Assembly: GCF_017639205.1 (NCBI RefSeq)
Contig: NZ_CP071139.1
Span: 4,527,001-4,591,000, forward strand
Length of the DNA stretch: 64,000 nt
Reading direction: 5' to 3'
Source: Streptomyces nojiriensis
GTDB lineage: Bacteria; Actinomycetota; Actinomycetes; Streptomycetales; Streptomycetaceae
The position numbers and the translations under genes are program-made. Positions 34,690 to 43,598 of this stretch are shown piece by piece. Below the pieces are notes generated by a model. It was not told where the DNA came from and ran no database searches. It was given only the letters and a program-made list of their open reading frames with translations. Each line of letters starts with the position of its first letter. The first letter of the stretch is position 1.

Positions 34690-35359
34690 CCGGCGCCCGA
34701 CGGGCCGCGGCCTTGGCCTCGATGCCCGAGATCAGGACGTCGAGCGCGAGGCAGAAGTCGCCCTCCGGCGCCCGCCGGACCGTCCCGCCGCAGCCGTGCA
34801 GGAACTGCGAGACGGCCAGGTGGGCGCCGGTCCGTGCGGCGTCCACCAGGCCGGTGGCGTCCAGCAGCCGCTGGAGGGCGGCGTCGAAGGCCCGCGCGTG
34901 CGGGCCGATGTTCGGGAACGCGGCGGTGAGCGGGGCCACCCACGGGTGGTCCGCCACCACCCGCCGGTAACCGCGGGCCAGCGCCTGCAGCTGGCCCGGC
35001 CAGCCCGCCCCGCCGCCGCCCTCCGCCGCGCCTTCGGCCGCCCTCTCCCCGGCACCCTCCGCCGCCGCGGTCGGCGGCCTCAGCTCGCCGAGCACGCGGT
35101 CGAGGGCGAGTTCGAGCAGATCCTGCTTGGTGTCCACGTACCAGTACAGGGACATCGCGGTCACCCCCAGCCCCGCGGCGAGCCGCCGCATCGAGAACCG
35201 GGCCAGCCCGTCGGCGTCGAGCAGCCGCACGCTGGCGGCGGTGATCCGGTCCCGGTCCAGCCCGGAGGATGCCTCGCTGCGGCGTCTGGCGGGTGCGGCG
35301 GGTCTGGCAGCCAGCCACACACTGGTCCGGGTCTCGCCGGGATCGGCCGCGGTCACCAT
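34679..35359 (-). CDS. TetR-family transcriptional regulator
   Basis: 226 residues. N-terminal HTH: DRDRITAASVRLLDADGLARFSMRRLAAGLGVTAMSLYWYVDTKQDLLELALDRVL (about 35-90), a canonical TetR DNA-binding domain with TAMSLYWYV as recognition helix. The C-terminal ligand domain is Ala/Gly-rich and divergent. Convergent with the MFS gene and 89 bases from the GT39 gene stop. Which genes it controls is not evident. Confidence 0.85.
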   Translation of the reverse strand: MVTAADPGETRTSVWLAARPAAPARRRSEASSGLDRDRITAASVRLLDADGLARFSMRRLAAGLGVTAMSLYWYVDTKQDLLELALDRVLGELRPPTAAAEGAGERAAEGAAEGGGGAGWPGQLQALARGYRRVVADHPWVAPLTAAFPNIGPHARAFDAALQRLLDATGLVDAARTGAHLAVSQFLHGCGGTVRRAPEGDFCLALDVLISGIEAKAAARRAPARP

Positions 35360-35448
35360 GCAGGCACCCTCCTCACGACAGGTGGATCAGTCCGGAATGC
35401 CCGGTCCGCCCTCTTGATGCTAGGGGGTGTCCTGTCGATCGGGCCGGA

Positions 35449-37659
35449 TCAGGCCGTCGGGGCCGTCGGGGCCGTCAGGTCGTAGAAGGTGGCTCCGCCG
35501 ACCGTGGACTCCTTGAAGTTGGCCTTGATCCAGGTCTCGATCTCCGTACTGGTGCCACCTCCCGGACCGCCGGGGCCGCCCCGGCCGCCACCCCCGGGCA
35601 TGCCGCCCTCGGTGTCGCCGGCGCCGGTGCTCTGGCCGATGAACCAGTGGATCTTCCCTTCCCGCACGTACTTCTGGAACTGCTCCAGGGTCGGCGAGGG
35701 GTCGCTGCCGTTGAAGCCGCCGATCGGCATGACGGGCACCCCGGAGGCCAGCTGGTAGCTCGCCGCGTTCTGGGAGCCGATCGCGGCCGCCGCCCAGGTG
35801 TACTCGTCGGCCCCGGTGGTGAGGGCCTTCTTGGCTGCCGCGCTCACCCGGGCGCCGTTCAGCAGGCCGCCCGGACCACCCTGGCCGCCGCCACCGAACC
35901 GCTCGCCGCCACGTCCGCCCTGCCCCTGCGGCATCCCGCCCGGAGCCATCCCGCCCGGCGCCGTTCCGCCCGGCGGCATCGCGCCCTGGGGCGGCATCCC
36001 GCCCTGCTGCCCGCCGCCCTGTCGGCCGCCGGTCGGCATCCCGCCCTGGCGGCCCTGCCCGCCCTGGAGCATCTCGCCGAACCGGCCCGTGCCACCCGGC
36101 CCACCGGGGCCGCCCATCATCCCGCCGGGTCCGCCCCGGCCGCCCGCCACCGCCGGTCCGGCGGTCACGATGGAGCCGGTGTGCGCGGTACTCACGGTGG
36201 TCAGGCAGTACGCGAACGGCCCGGCCAGCGCCGCCGCCACGCCCAGCGCCGCGGTGGCCTGCAGCGCCCGGCGCCCGGCCCGCGCGGCGAACGGCAGCGC
36301 GACCGCGGCGAGCAGCCCGCCCACCAGGACCGCCCAGCGCAGCCACGGCAGGTAGCCGGTGGCGCGGCCGAGCAGCACGAACGACCAGACCGCCGTCAGC
36401 GCGAGCGTCCCGGACAGGGTGAGCGCGGCGGCCTTGCCGCCCCGCTCCTCCCACAGCACGGCGGCCCCCATGCCGATCAGCGCCGCCACGAACGGCGCCA
36501 GCGCCACGGTGTAGTACTCGTGGAAGATGCCCTGCATGTAGCTGAAGACGACCGCGGTGATCAGCATCGAGCCGCCCCAGGCCAGGAACGCCGCCCGGGC
36601 CATGCCCTCCAGGGAGTCCGTGGCCCGGCGGGCCCGCCAGGTGATCAGCAGACCGGCCACCAGCAGGACGAGGGCCGCCGGCAGCAGCCAGGCGATCTGG
36701 CCGCCGATGTTCCCCGAGAAGAGCCGGTCGATACCGGTCTCGCCCCAGCCGCCGCCACCGCCCCCACCGGCGCCGCCCCGGCCACCGCCGCCGACGCTGC
36801 CGGTCTCGTTGCCGCTGATCCGGCCGAGGCCGTTGTAGCCGAGGGTCAGCTCCAGGAAGGAGTTGTTCTGCGAGCCGCCGATGTACGGGCGGGAGGAGGC
36901 CGGCCACAGTTCGACGACGGCCACCCACCAGCCTCCGGCCACCACCATCGCGAGCCCCGCCAGCAGCAGCTGGCCCAGCCGCTTGCGCAGCCGGGTGGGC
37001 GCGCAGACGGCGTAGAGGAGGGCCAGCGGCGGCAGGATGACGAAGGCCTGCAGGGTCTTGGTGAGGAAGGCGAAGCCGACCGCCACCCCGGCCCAGACCA
37101 GCCACCGGGTGCGGGCCCCGTCGAGGGCGCGCAGCACGCAGTACACGGTGACGGTCAGCAGCAGGGTCAGCAGCGCGTCGGGGTTGTTGAAGCGGAACAT
37201 CAGCGCGGCGACGGGCGTCAGGGCGAAGGCGGCGCCGCTCAGCAGCCCGGCCCCGGGACCGAACTGGCGGCGCACGGCGGCGTACAGCACGCCGGTGGTC
37301 GCAACGCCCATCAGGGCCTGCGGCACGAGGATCTGCCAGGAGCCGAGCCCGAAGAGCCGGACGGACAGCATCATCGGCCACAGGGCCGCAGGCGGCTTGT
37401 CGACGGTGATGGAGTTGCCGGCGTCGGAGGAGCCGAAGAAGAAGGCCTTCCAGCTCTCGCTGCCCGCCTGCACGGCGGCGGAGTAGAAGGAATTGGCGTA
37501 GCCGGAGGAGCCGAGGTCCCACAGGAGCAGGGCGGCGGTGGCGATCAGCAGCCCGGCCAGGGAGGGAAGTTCCCAGCGGGGGCGGTCGGCCGCCGCGCGG
37601 CCGGCGGTACCGGCGCGGGCCTCGGGGACCGGGAAGAGCGAGGGTGCTGCCGTGGTCAT
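35449..37659 (-). CDS. GT39-like membrane glycosyltransferase (ArnT/PMT superfamily) with Gly-rich extracellular insert
   Basis: 736 residues. About 11 membrane helices. The first extracytoplasmic loop carries the acidic catalytic-type motif in GNSITVDKPPAALWP, as in PMT/ArnT polyprenyl-phosphate-sugar transferases. Two low-complexity inserts, a poly-Gly block near 298-315 and a Gly/Met/Gln/Pro-rich block of about 95 residues near 510-605, precede a folded C-terminal domain (YTWAAAAIGSQNAASYQLASG). ATG 37659 overlaps the GT2-GtrA stop by 4 bases. The acceptor (protein or envelope polymer) is unknown. Confidence 0.82.
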   Translation of the reverse strand: MTTAAPSLFPVPEARAGTAGRAAADRPRWELPSLAGLLIATAALLLWDLGSSGYANSFYSAAVQAGSESWKAFFFGSSDAGNSITVDKPPAALWPMMLSVRLFGLGSWQILVPQALMGVATTGVLYAAVRRQFGPGAGLLSGAAFALTPVAALMFRFNNPDALLTLLLTVTVYCVLRALDGARTRWLVWAGVAVGFAFLTKTLQAFVILPPLALLYAVCAPTRLRKRLGQLLLAGLAMVVAGGWWVAVVELWPASSRPYIGGSQNNSFLELTLGYNGLGRISGNETGSVGGGGRGGAGGGGGGGWGETGIDRLFSGNIGGQIAWLLPAALVLLVAGLLITWRARRATDSLEGMARAAFLAWGGSMLITAVVFSYMQGIFHEYYTVALAPFVAALIGMGAAVLWEERGGKAAALTLSGTLALTAVWSFVLLGRATGYLPWLRWAVLVGGLLAAVALPFAARAGRRALQATAALGVAAALAGPFAYCLTTVSTAHTGSIVTAGPAVAGGRGGPGGMMGGPGGPGGTGRFGEMLQGGQGRQGGMPTGGRQGGGQQGGMPPQGAMPPGGTAPGGMAPGGMPQGQGGRGGERFGGGGQGGPGGLLNGARVSAAAKKALTTGADEYTWAAAAIGSQNAASYQLASGVPVMPIGGFNGSDPSPTLEQFQKYVREGKIHWFIGQSTGAGDTEGGMPGGGGRGGPGGPGGGTSTEIETWIKANFKESTVGGATFYDLTAPTAPTA

Positions 37660-38924
37660 CGGATGTCGTCCTTCGCGGGAGTGTCGCGCCGCTCGGGGAA
37701 GACCCAGGCGCGGAAGAGCAGGAAGCGCAGCACGGTGGCGGCGAGGTTGGCGGTGATCAGCACGGCCAGTTCGGTGCTGTGCGCGGGATCGGCGGTGGCC
37801 GCCCCGAGCGCGGCGAGGGAGCCGCTGGTGAGGGCCAGGCCGATGCCGAACACCACGAGGCCTTGGGCCTGGTGGCGCACGGCGCGGTCCCGGCCGCGCA
37901 CCCCGAAGGTGAGCCGGCGGTTGGCGGCGGTGTTGGCCAGCGCGGAGAGCAGCAGTGCGGCGCCGTTGGCGAACTGCGGGCCGGTCCCGGCGCGGAAGGC
38001 GGAGTACAGGAGCAGGTAGAGCACGGTGGAGAGCGCCCCGACGGCGCAGAAGCCGAGCAGCTGGCGGGCGAGTCCGCCCTCCACTCCGGGCAGTGCGGCG
38101 CGGTCGCGCGGATCGTCGCCGAAGGGGCGGGCGAGCCGGTCCAGCGGGAGCGCGCCGACCGCCAGGGCCCGGCCCACGCGCCAGACGCCCTTGAGGTCCT
38201 CGGTGGCGGTCCGGACGATGTGGACGGTGGAGTCGGGGTCGTCGACCCAGTCCACCGGCACCTCGTGGATCCGCAGCCCGGCCCGTTCGGCGAGTACGAG
38301 CAGTTCGGTGTCGAAGAACCAGCCCGTGTCCTCCACCAGCGGCAGCAGCCGCTCGGCGACCTCGCGCCGGATCGCCTTGAATCCACACTGCGCGTCGCTG
38401 AACCGGGCGGCGAGGGAGGACCTCAGGAGGAGGTTGTAGGCACGCGAGATGAACTCGCGCTTCGCGCCCCGCACCACCCGTGAGGACCGGGCCAGGCGGG
38501 TGCCTATGGCGAGGTCGGAGTGGCCGGAGATCAGCGGTGCGACCAGCGGCAGCAGGGCGTTGAGGTCGGTGGAGAGGTCCACGTCCATGTAGGCGAGGAC
38601 GGGGGCGTCGGAACCGGACCACACCTGGCGCAGGGCCCGGCCCCGGCCCTTCTCCTCCAGGCGTGTGCTGCGTACGCCGTCCAGCGCGGCGGCGAGCCCG
38701 CGCGCGACCTCAGGGGTGCGGTCGGTGCTCGCGTTGTCGGCGACCGTGATCCGGAAGGGATAGGGGAAGGTCCGGCTGAGGTGCTCGTGCAGTCTGCGGA
38801 CGCACGGGCCGAGGTCCTTCTCCTCGTTGAAGACAGGGATCACCACGTCGAGGACGGGCTCGCCGGGCACGGGCGCGAGGGGCGCCCGTGCCGGAAGGGC
38901 TCCGGGAGAGGTGTCGGTTCGCAT
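37656..38924 (-). CDS. Family 2 glycosyltransferase fused to GtrA-like membrane domain
   Basis: 422 residues. N-terminal GT-A domain (about 25-270) resembles dolichyl/polyprenyl-phosphate glucosyl- or mannosyl-transferases: VLDVVIPVFNEEKDLGPCVR, the DXD motif in AYMDVDLST, and CGFKAIRREVAERLLP. The C-terminal ~130 residues carry four helices of the GtrA flippase-like family. Likely makes and flips a polyprenyl-linked sugar used by the GT39 enzyme encoded immediately downstream (4-base overlap). ATG 38924. Confidence 0.88.
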   Translation of the reverse strand: MRTDTSPGALPARAPLAPVPGEPVLDVVIPVFNEEKDLGPCVRRLHEHLSRTFPYPFRITVADNASTDRTPEVARGLAAALDGVRSTRLEEKGRGRALRQVWSGSDAPVLAYMDVDLSTDLNALLPLVAPLISGHSDLAIGTRLARSSRVVRGAKREFISRAYNLLLRSSLAARFSDAQCGFKAIRREVAERLLPLVEDTGWFFDTELLVLAERAGLRIHEVPVDWVDDPDSTVHIVRTATEDLKGVWRVGRALAVGALPLDRLARPFGDDPRDRAALPGVEGGLARQLLGFCAVGALSTVLYLLLYSAFRAGTGPQFANGAALLLSALANTAANRRLTFGVRGRDRAVRHQAQGLVVFGIGLALTSGSLAALGAATADPAHSTELAVLITANLAATVLRFLLFRAWVFPERRDTPAKDDIR

Positions 38925-38949
38925 GGTCCGACCTTCGCCGGGCGCCCTG

Positions 38950-40488
38950 TCACCGCCGTGTGCTGAGCCTGTGCCCCGCCTGTGAGTCCGTACGGTCCGC
39001 CTGCGCGTGCGGCAGCAGGACCTCGAAGCAGGTCCGTCCGGGCTCGCTCCGTACGCCGACCCGCCCGCCGTGCGCGGTGACCACGGCCTGGACGATGGCC
39101 AGCCCGAGCCCGGTGGAGCCCGCCGCGCGGGAGCGGGAGGCGTCACCGCGGGCGAAGCGCTCGAAGACGCGGGGAAGCAGGTCGGGGGCGATGCCGGGCC
39201 CGTCGTCCTCGATCCGCAGCCGGACGGCGGATGTTTCACGTGAAACGTGCGCGGTGACGGTGGTCCCCGGAGGGGTGTGCGTACGGGCGTTGGCGAGCAG
39301 GTTCACCAGGACCTGCTGGATCCGGGCCGGATCGGCCCGGATCGGGGCCGGTTCCTCGGGCAGGTTCAGGCGCCAGTGGTGCTCGGGGCCCGCGGCCCGG
39401 GCGTCGCTGACGGCGTCGATGACGAGCGGTGCCAGGTCGGTGTCGGAGTCACCGGTGGGCAGCGGGCGTCCCGCGTCGAGCCGGGCCAGCAGGAGCAGGT
39501 CCTCGACCAGCCCGGTCATCCGGGTGGCCTCGGATTCGATCCGGCCCAGGGCGTGCCGGGTGTCGGGGCCGGGTTCCTCCCGTCCCCGGCGGGTCAGTTC
39601 GGCGTAGCCGCGGATGGAGGCCAGCGGGGTGCGCAGTTCGTGGCTGGCGTCGGCGACGAACTGCCGGACCTGCATCTCGCTCTGCTGGCGGGCGGTGAGG
39701 GCGGAGGAGACATGGCCCAGCATCCGGTTGAGCGCCGCGCCGACCTGGCCCACTTCGGTACGGGGGTCGGCCTCGGCGTCCGGGACCCGCTCGTGGAGGG
39801 CGGGCTCGCCCTTGTGCAGGGGAAGTTCGGAGACGCGGGTGGCGGTGGCGGCCACCCGGCGCAGCGGGCGCAGGGCGACCCCGACCAGGGCCTGACCGGC
39901 GAGGGAGGCCGCGATCAGCCCGGCGAGCGTGACGCAGAGCTCCACGCCGATCAGGGTGCGCACGGTGGAGTCGACGTCGCTCAGCGGGAAGCCGAGGGCG
40001 AGGCTCCCCTCGTGGGAGATCAGCACCCGGTAGCTGCCGAGACCCGGGAGCTCCGCATCCACCGGCCCGGGCGTACCCTGCGCGGACTTCCGCGCGGCCT
40101 GGGCGAGGGCTTTGCCCTGGGCCTCGGTCAGCGGCGGCGGCTGGTCGACCGACCATCCCTCGGCGCGGACGTTGCGGGCCGTCCCGAGGACGGTCCCGGC
40201 GGGATCGAGCCGGATCCCGGCAGCGTCCAGCGGGCTGCCGGGAGCCATGACGAAGCCGGCACCGCTCTCCCGGGCCGGCTTCCCGCCGGGCGCCCGGACG
40301 GCCATCCTCACGGAAGCCTTCAGCTGATCGTCGAGCTCGGTGACCAGGTACGAGCGCAGGGCGAAGGTGGTGACGGTCCCGATGGCCGCACCCACGACGG
40401 CGATCAGCGCCACCGCCGAGACGACGAGCCGGGTGCGCAGCGACCAGGGCCGGCGGCCAGGTGGTCGCCGGTTCCTGCGGAGTGCCAC
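38950..40488 (-). CDS. Sensor histidine kinase, HAMP-HisKA-HATPase
   Basis: 512 residues. Helix 1 at about 22-42, extracytoplasmic sensor about 50-175, helix 2 about 180-205, HAMP about 205-260, HisKA with His283 in ASHELRTPL, and HATPase with N-box QVLVNLLANARTHTP, DDGPGIAPD and a G-rich lid (AGSTGLGLAIV). The start codon GTG shares one base with the response regulator stop (TAGTG). The coding region contains a parS site at 39232-39247, which encodes HVSRET. Classical OmpR-type partner for the upstream regulator. Confidence 0.92.
   Translation of the reverse strand: MALRRNRRPPGRRPWSLRTRLVVSAVALIAVVGAAIGTVTTFALRSYLVTELDDQLKASVRMAVRAPGGKPARESGAGFVMAPGSPLDAAGIRLDPAGTVLGTARNVRAEGWSVDQPPPLTEAQGKALAQAARKSAQGTPGPVDAELPGLGSYRVLISHEGSLALGFPLSDVDSTVRTLIGVELCVTLAGLIAASLAGQALVGVALRPLRRVAATATRVSELPLHKGEPALHERVPDAEADPRTEVGQVGAALNRMLGHVSSALTARQQSEMQVRQFVADASHELRTPLASIRGYAELTRRGREEPGPDTRHALGRIESEATRMTGLVEDLLLLARLDAGRPLPTGDSDTDLAPLVIDAVSDARAAGPEHHWRLNLPEEPAPIRADPARIQQVLVNLLANARTHTPPGTTVTAHVSRETSAVRLRIEDDGPGIAPDLLPRVFERFARGDASRSRAAGSTGLGLAIVQAVVTAHGGRVGVRSEPGRTCFEVLLPHAQADRTDSQAGHRLSTRR
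39232..39247. other. Intragenic parS (ParB-binding) site, 15/16 match
   Basis: TGTTTCACGTGAAACG differs from the Streptomyces parS consensus TGTTTCACGTGAAACA only in the last base. It lies inside the sensor kinase gene, in a region coding for HVSRET. ParB loading sites cluster around oriC in this genus. Confidence 0.85.
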
Positions 40489-41255
40489 TACTCGCCCGGC
40501 TTGATCAGGTAACCGGCGCCGCGTCGCGTGTGGATCATCCTGGGCAGACCGGGGCCGCTCTCCAGCTTCCTGCGCAGGTAGGAGATGTAGAGCTCGACCA
40601 CATTGGCCTGGCCGCCGAAGTCGTAGGACCACACCCGGTCCAGGATCTGCGCCTTGCTCAGCACGCGCCGGGGGTTGCGCATCAGGTAGCGCAGCAGCTC
40701 GAACTCGGTGGCGGTCAGGTGGATCTCCTGGGCGCCCCGCACCACCTCGTGGCTGTCCTCGTCCAGCCGCAGATCGCCGACGGCCAGCACCGAACCGCCG
40801 CGCGCGGCCTGTGCCGCGCCGGAGCGCCGGACCAAGCCGCGCAGCCGGGCCACGACCTCCTCCAGGCTGAAGGGCTTGGTGACGTAGTCGTCGCCGCCTG
40901 CCGTGAGGCCCGCGATCCGGTCCTCCAGCGAGTCCTTGGCGGTCAGGAACAGCACGGGGACCTGGGGGATCTCGCGGCGCAGGCGCCCCAGGACGGCCAG
41001 GCCGTCCATGTCGGGAAGCATGATGTCGAGGATGACCACGTCGGGCCGGAACTCCCGGGCCGCCCGCACCGCGCCCGCCCCGTCGCCGGCGCTGCGGACC
41101 TCGCAGCCCTCGTAGCGCAGGGCCATGGACAGCAGCTCGGAGAGCGAGGCCTCGTCGTCGACGACGAGCACCCGGCAGGGGCCGCCGTCGGGCCGCACCA
41201 GGGCCGTGGGGTGGTTGGTGGACGTGGACGCATGGGAGGTGGTCGTCGCAGTCAT
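40488..41255 (-). CDS. OmpR-family response regulator
   Basis: 255 residues. A short unstructured N-terminus (1-26) precedes the receiver: Asp33/Asp34, phospho-acceptor Asp77 in ILDIMLPD, Lys127 in KPFS. The winged-helix Trans_reg_C domain is at about 160-253 (LTATEFELLRYLMRNPRRVLSKAQILDRVW). ATG 41255 chosen; GTG 41264 also possible. First gene of the run RR-HK-GT2/GtrA-GT39, so it may adjust cell-surface glycosylation in response to the kinase signal (inference). Confidence 0.92.
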   Translation of the reverse strand: MTATTTSHASTSTNHPTALVRPDGGPCRVLVVDDEASLSELLSMALRYEGCEVRSAGDGAGAVRAAREFRPDVVILDIMLPDMDGLAVLGRLRREIPQVPVLFLTAKDSLEDRIAGLTAGGDDYVTKPFSLEEVVARLRGLVRRSGAAQAARGGSVLAVGDLRLDEDSHEVVRGAQEIHLTATEFELLRYLMRNPRRVLSKAQILDRVWSYDFGGQANVVELYISYLRRKLESGPGLPRMIHTRRGAGYLIKPGE

Positions 41256-41361
41256 ACCGAACACGCTGTCCCGGGCCTCTGAGAGCGTTCTTGTGCCTAC
41301 CTGTGAATTTCCTGAGAAAGGGAATCCGCGGAGAGAGGCGGGGCGCCGGGGCCGGGGGGCG

Positions 41362-42243
41362 TCAGCCGTCGAGGCGGAACAGCCGGGCGCCGTTGTCGTG
41401 GCAGACCGCCCGCAGCCAGTCGTCACCGAGGCCGAGCCGTTCGAGCGCGGCGAGCTGGTGCTCGTAGGGGTAGGGGATGTTCGGGAAGTCGGTGCCGAGG
41501 AGGATCCGGTCGCCGAGATCCCCGAGGCGTCCGAGATCCCCGGGCGGAAAGCCGTGCATCTGCTCGGAGAAGTCGGTGAAGGCCATGGTGGTGTCCAGGC
41601 GCACCTCGGCGTACCGGTCGGCGAGGTCGAGGAAGTCGGTGTACTCGGGCATGCCCATGTGCGCGATGACGAGCGGCAGCCTCGGGTGGCGGGCCAGCAG
41701 CCGGGCGATCGGCTCGGGCCCGGTGTGCTTGCCCGGGACGGGACCGGAGGCGCAGTGGATCACGATCGGGAGGCCGGCCTCGGCGAGCAGCCCCCAGACG
41801 GGGTCGAGCCGGTCGTCGTTCGGGTCGTAACCTCCGACCTGGAGGTGGGACTTGAAGACCCGGGCTCCGGACTCGACGGCTTGGCGGACGTACGCGTTCA
41901 CTCCCTCCTCCGGGAAGAACGTCGCGGTGTGCAGGCAGTCGGGGGTGCGGGCGGCGAAATCGGCGGACCAGGCGTTGAGCCAGGCGGCCATCGCCGGTTT
42001 GTGCGGGTAGAGCATGGCGGTGAACGCCCGTACCCCGAACTCCCGCAGGAGCCCGACGCGCTGCTCCTCCTCGTGCCGGTAGGTGATGGGCCACTCGACA
42101 CCGGTCAGCGGGCCGACCGCGTCGAAGTAGTCCCACACCTTGTCCAGGACCCGCTCGGGCATGAAGTGGGTGTGTACGTCGACCAGTCCGGGCAGCCCGA
42201 GCCGCTCCCGGAAGGCACGTACCGCCTCAGCCGTTGCGGACAA
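41362..42243 (-). CDS. Amidohydrolase-family metal-dependent hydrolase (Amidohydro_2)
   Basis: 293 residues, TIM-barrel. Metal ligands appear in VDVHTHFMP (His24, His26), VIHCASG, IAHMGMPEY and the catalytic Asp in LLGTDFPN, the pattern of ACMSD/amidohydrolase-2 decarboxylase-hydrolases. Start TTG 42243 is preferred: GGAG is 8 bases upstream and no ATG/GTG precedes the conserved core. It overlaps the ABM gene by 17 bases, so the two are one operon. Substrate unknown. Confidence 0.8.
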   Translation of the reverse strand: MSATAEAVRAFRERLGLPGLVDVHTHFMPERVLDKVWDYFDAVGPLTGVEWPITYRHEEEQRVGLLREFGVRAFTAMLYPHKPAMAAWLNAWSADFAARTPDCLHTATFFPEEGVNAYVRQAVESGARVFKSHLQVGGYDPNDDRLDPVWGLLAEAGLPIVIHCASGPVPGKHTGPEPIARLLARHPRLPLVIAHMGMPEYTDFLDLADRYAEVRLDTTMAFTDFSEQMHGFPPGDLGRLGDLGDRILLGTDFPNIPYPYEHQLAALERLGLGDDWLRAVCHDNGARLFRLDG

Positions 42244-42565
42244 AGCCGTGGCTCCGTTCGACGGTCGCGACGTGCAGGGTGTAGCTCTCGTACCAGTCGG
42301 CGCGGCCCTGCTTCATGGCCGCCTGGTGCTCCAGGTCCTTGCGCCACACGGTGAGGGACTCGTGGTCGCGGAAGTAGGCGACGGTGATGCCGAGCCCTCC
42401 GGGGGTGCGCGCGGATTCGTAGCCGAGGTATCCCGGGTTCGTCCGGACGATCTCCTTCATCCGCGCGAGGGTCTCGGGATATCCGCTGTCGTCGTCGGTG
42501 CGGATATTGCTGAAAACGGCCATGACATAAGGCGGTTCGAAGGCCTGTACCGGCTGAGTGGTCAT
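42227..42565 (-). CDS. Antibiotic biosynthesis monooxygenase (ABM)-fold protein
   Basis: 112 residues, dimeric alpha-beta ABM fold: PYVMAVFSNIRTDDDSGY, EIVRTNPGYLGYESAR and a GITVAYFRDHESLTVWRKDLEH block. These are cofactor-free monooxygenases or heme/aromatic handling proteins. ATG 42565 with GAGGG 8 bases upstream. Paired with the amidohydrolase, suggesting a small catabolic or detoxification unit. Gap to the DUF2797 gene on the same strand is about 140 bases. Confidence 0.8.
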   Translation of the reverse strand: MTTQPVQAFEPPYVMAVFSNIRTDDDSGYPETLARMKEIVRTNPGYLGYESARTPGGLGITVAYFRDHESLTVWRKDLEHQAAMKQGRADWYESYTLHVATVERSHGFVRNG

Positions 42566-42704
42566 GTCGAACACCCTCGGCGGAGCGCCCCCGGCATGTC
42601 CACCGGAATCGGCCCCGAAAGGCCAAAGGGATCCAAGTTTTGACCATGGCCGCCACGATCGCAGCCGTGCTCCGCGCCATGGTCCGAGCCTCGGTCCACC
42701 GGTG

Positions 42705-43598
42705 TCAGAACAGCCCGCCCTGCTCGGCTGGAGTCGCGGAGGCGGACGGGATCGGCGCCGTCGGGACCGAGGTCACGGCCTCGTCCCCCGGAGCGGTGAG
42801 CTCCCATCCCGCCAGCAGCCGGGTGTCCACCACGAGTCCGTCCGCGAGGTGGAGATCGGGACCGGCCGCGCCCGCCAGCCGGCCCACCACGGACCCGCCG
42901 GACACCATCTCGGTGAGCACCCGCGCCGGCCCGGGCAGGCCCGGCAGGGAGTCCAGCCCGAACGCCCCGGCGTGGTCGGCCACTTCGCACTCCACCCGCT
43001 CCAGCGACTCCGGCCACCCGGCCAGCGCCGCCGCCCGTGCGTGCAGTTCGGCGACCTCCCGGGCCCGATCGGTGGCGGCCGGCAGGTGGGCCCGTACTCC
43101 GCGCTTGCGGGCGTACGCGATCCGGTCGGGCACCCCGAGCGCCGCCCGCAGCAGCTCCTCGGTGCGCCGGGTGGCCATCAGAGGACCGCGCCCGAGCCAG
43201 GCCCATGCCACCGCCCCCTGCTCCAGCAGCCGGGCCGAACCACGCTCCTCGGCGGTGATCCCGACCTTGACCATGCCGGGACCGAACCAGGCCAGGTAGA
43301 CCCGGTAGGTGCGCGGATCGGCGGCGTTGGTGTCGGCCGCCACGGAGAACGACCGGTCGAGGCGGGCGCACTCGGGGCACTGCGCGTTCCCGGCGCGGCC
43401 CGGCACGGTGTCCGCGGTGGGGCAGGGCGTCCGCTTCCCGGCCCGCCGCACACCGAGGCAGTGCCGCTCCCCGCGAGCGGCGAAGGCGATCCGCTGCCCG
43501 TACGCGAGCTCGCTCACCCGCTCGCCGCGCCCGTCCCCGTACCAGCCGATGGCGGGGCGGCCGTCCGTCCACCGGATGCCGGTGCACCACCAGGTCAC
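42705..43598 (-). CDS. DUF2797 family protein with GIY-YIG-like core
   Basis: 297 residues. The N-terminal third has a cysteine set (HCLG, TPCP, QCPEC) that could bind zinc. The middle (YRVYLAWFGPGMVKVGITAEERGSARLLEQ) looks like the VYL/KVGIT two-strand core of GIY-YIG or T5orf172 nucleases, followed by a RRTEELLRAALG helix. GTG 43598 overlaps the lrp stop by 4 bases. Nucleic-acid processing is the likeliest role, but it is uncharacterised as far as I know. Confidence 0.75.
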   Translation of the reverse strand: MTWWCTGIRWTDGRPAIGWYGDGRGERVSELAYGQRIAFAARGERHCLGVRRAGKRTPCPTADTVPGRAGNAQCPECARLDRSFSVAADTNAADPRTYRVYLAWFGPGMVKVGITAEERGSARLLEQGAVAWAWLGRGPLMATRRTEELLRAALGVPDRIAYARKRGVRAHLPAATDRAREVAELHARAAALAGWPESLERVECEVADHAGAFGLDSLPGLPGPARVLTEMVSGGSVVGRLAGAAGPDLHLADGLVVDTRLLAGWELTAPGDEAVTSVPTAPIPSASATPAEQGGLF

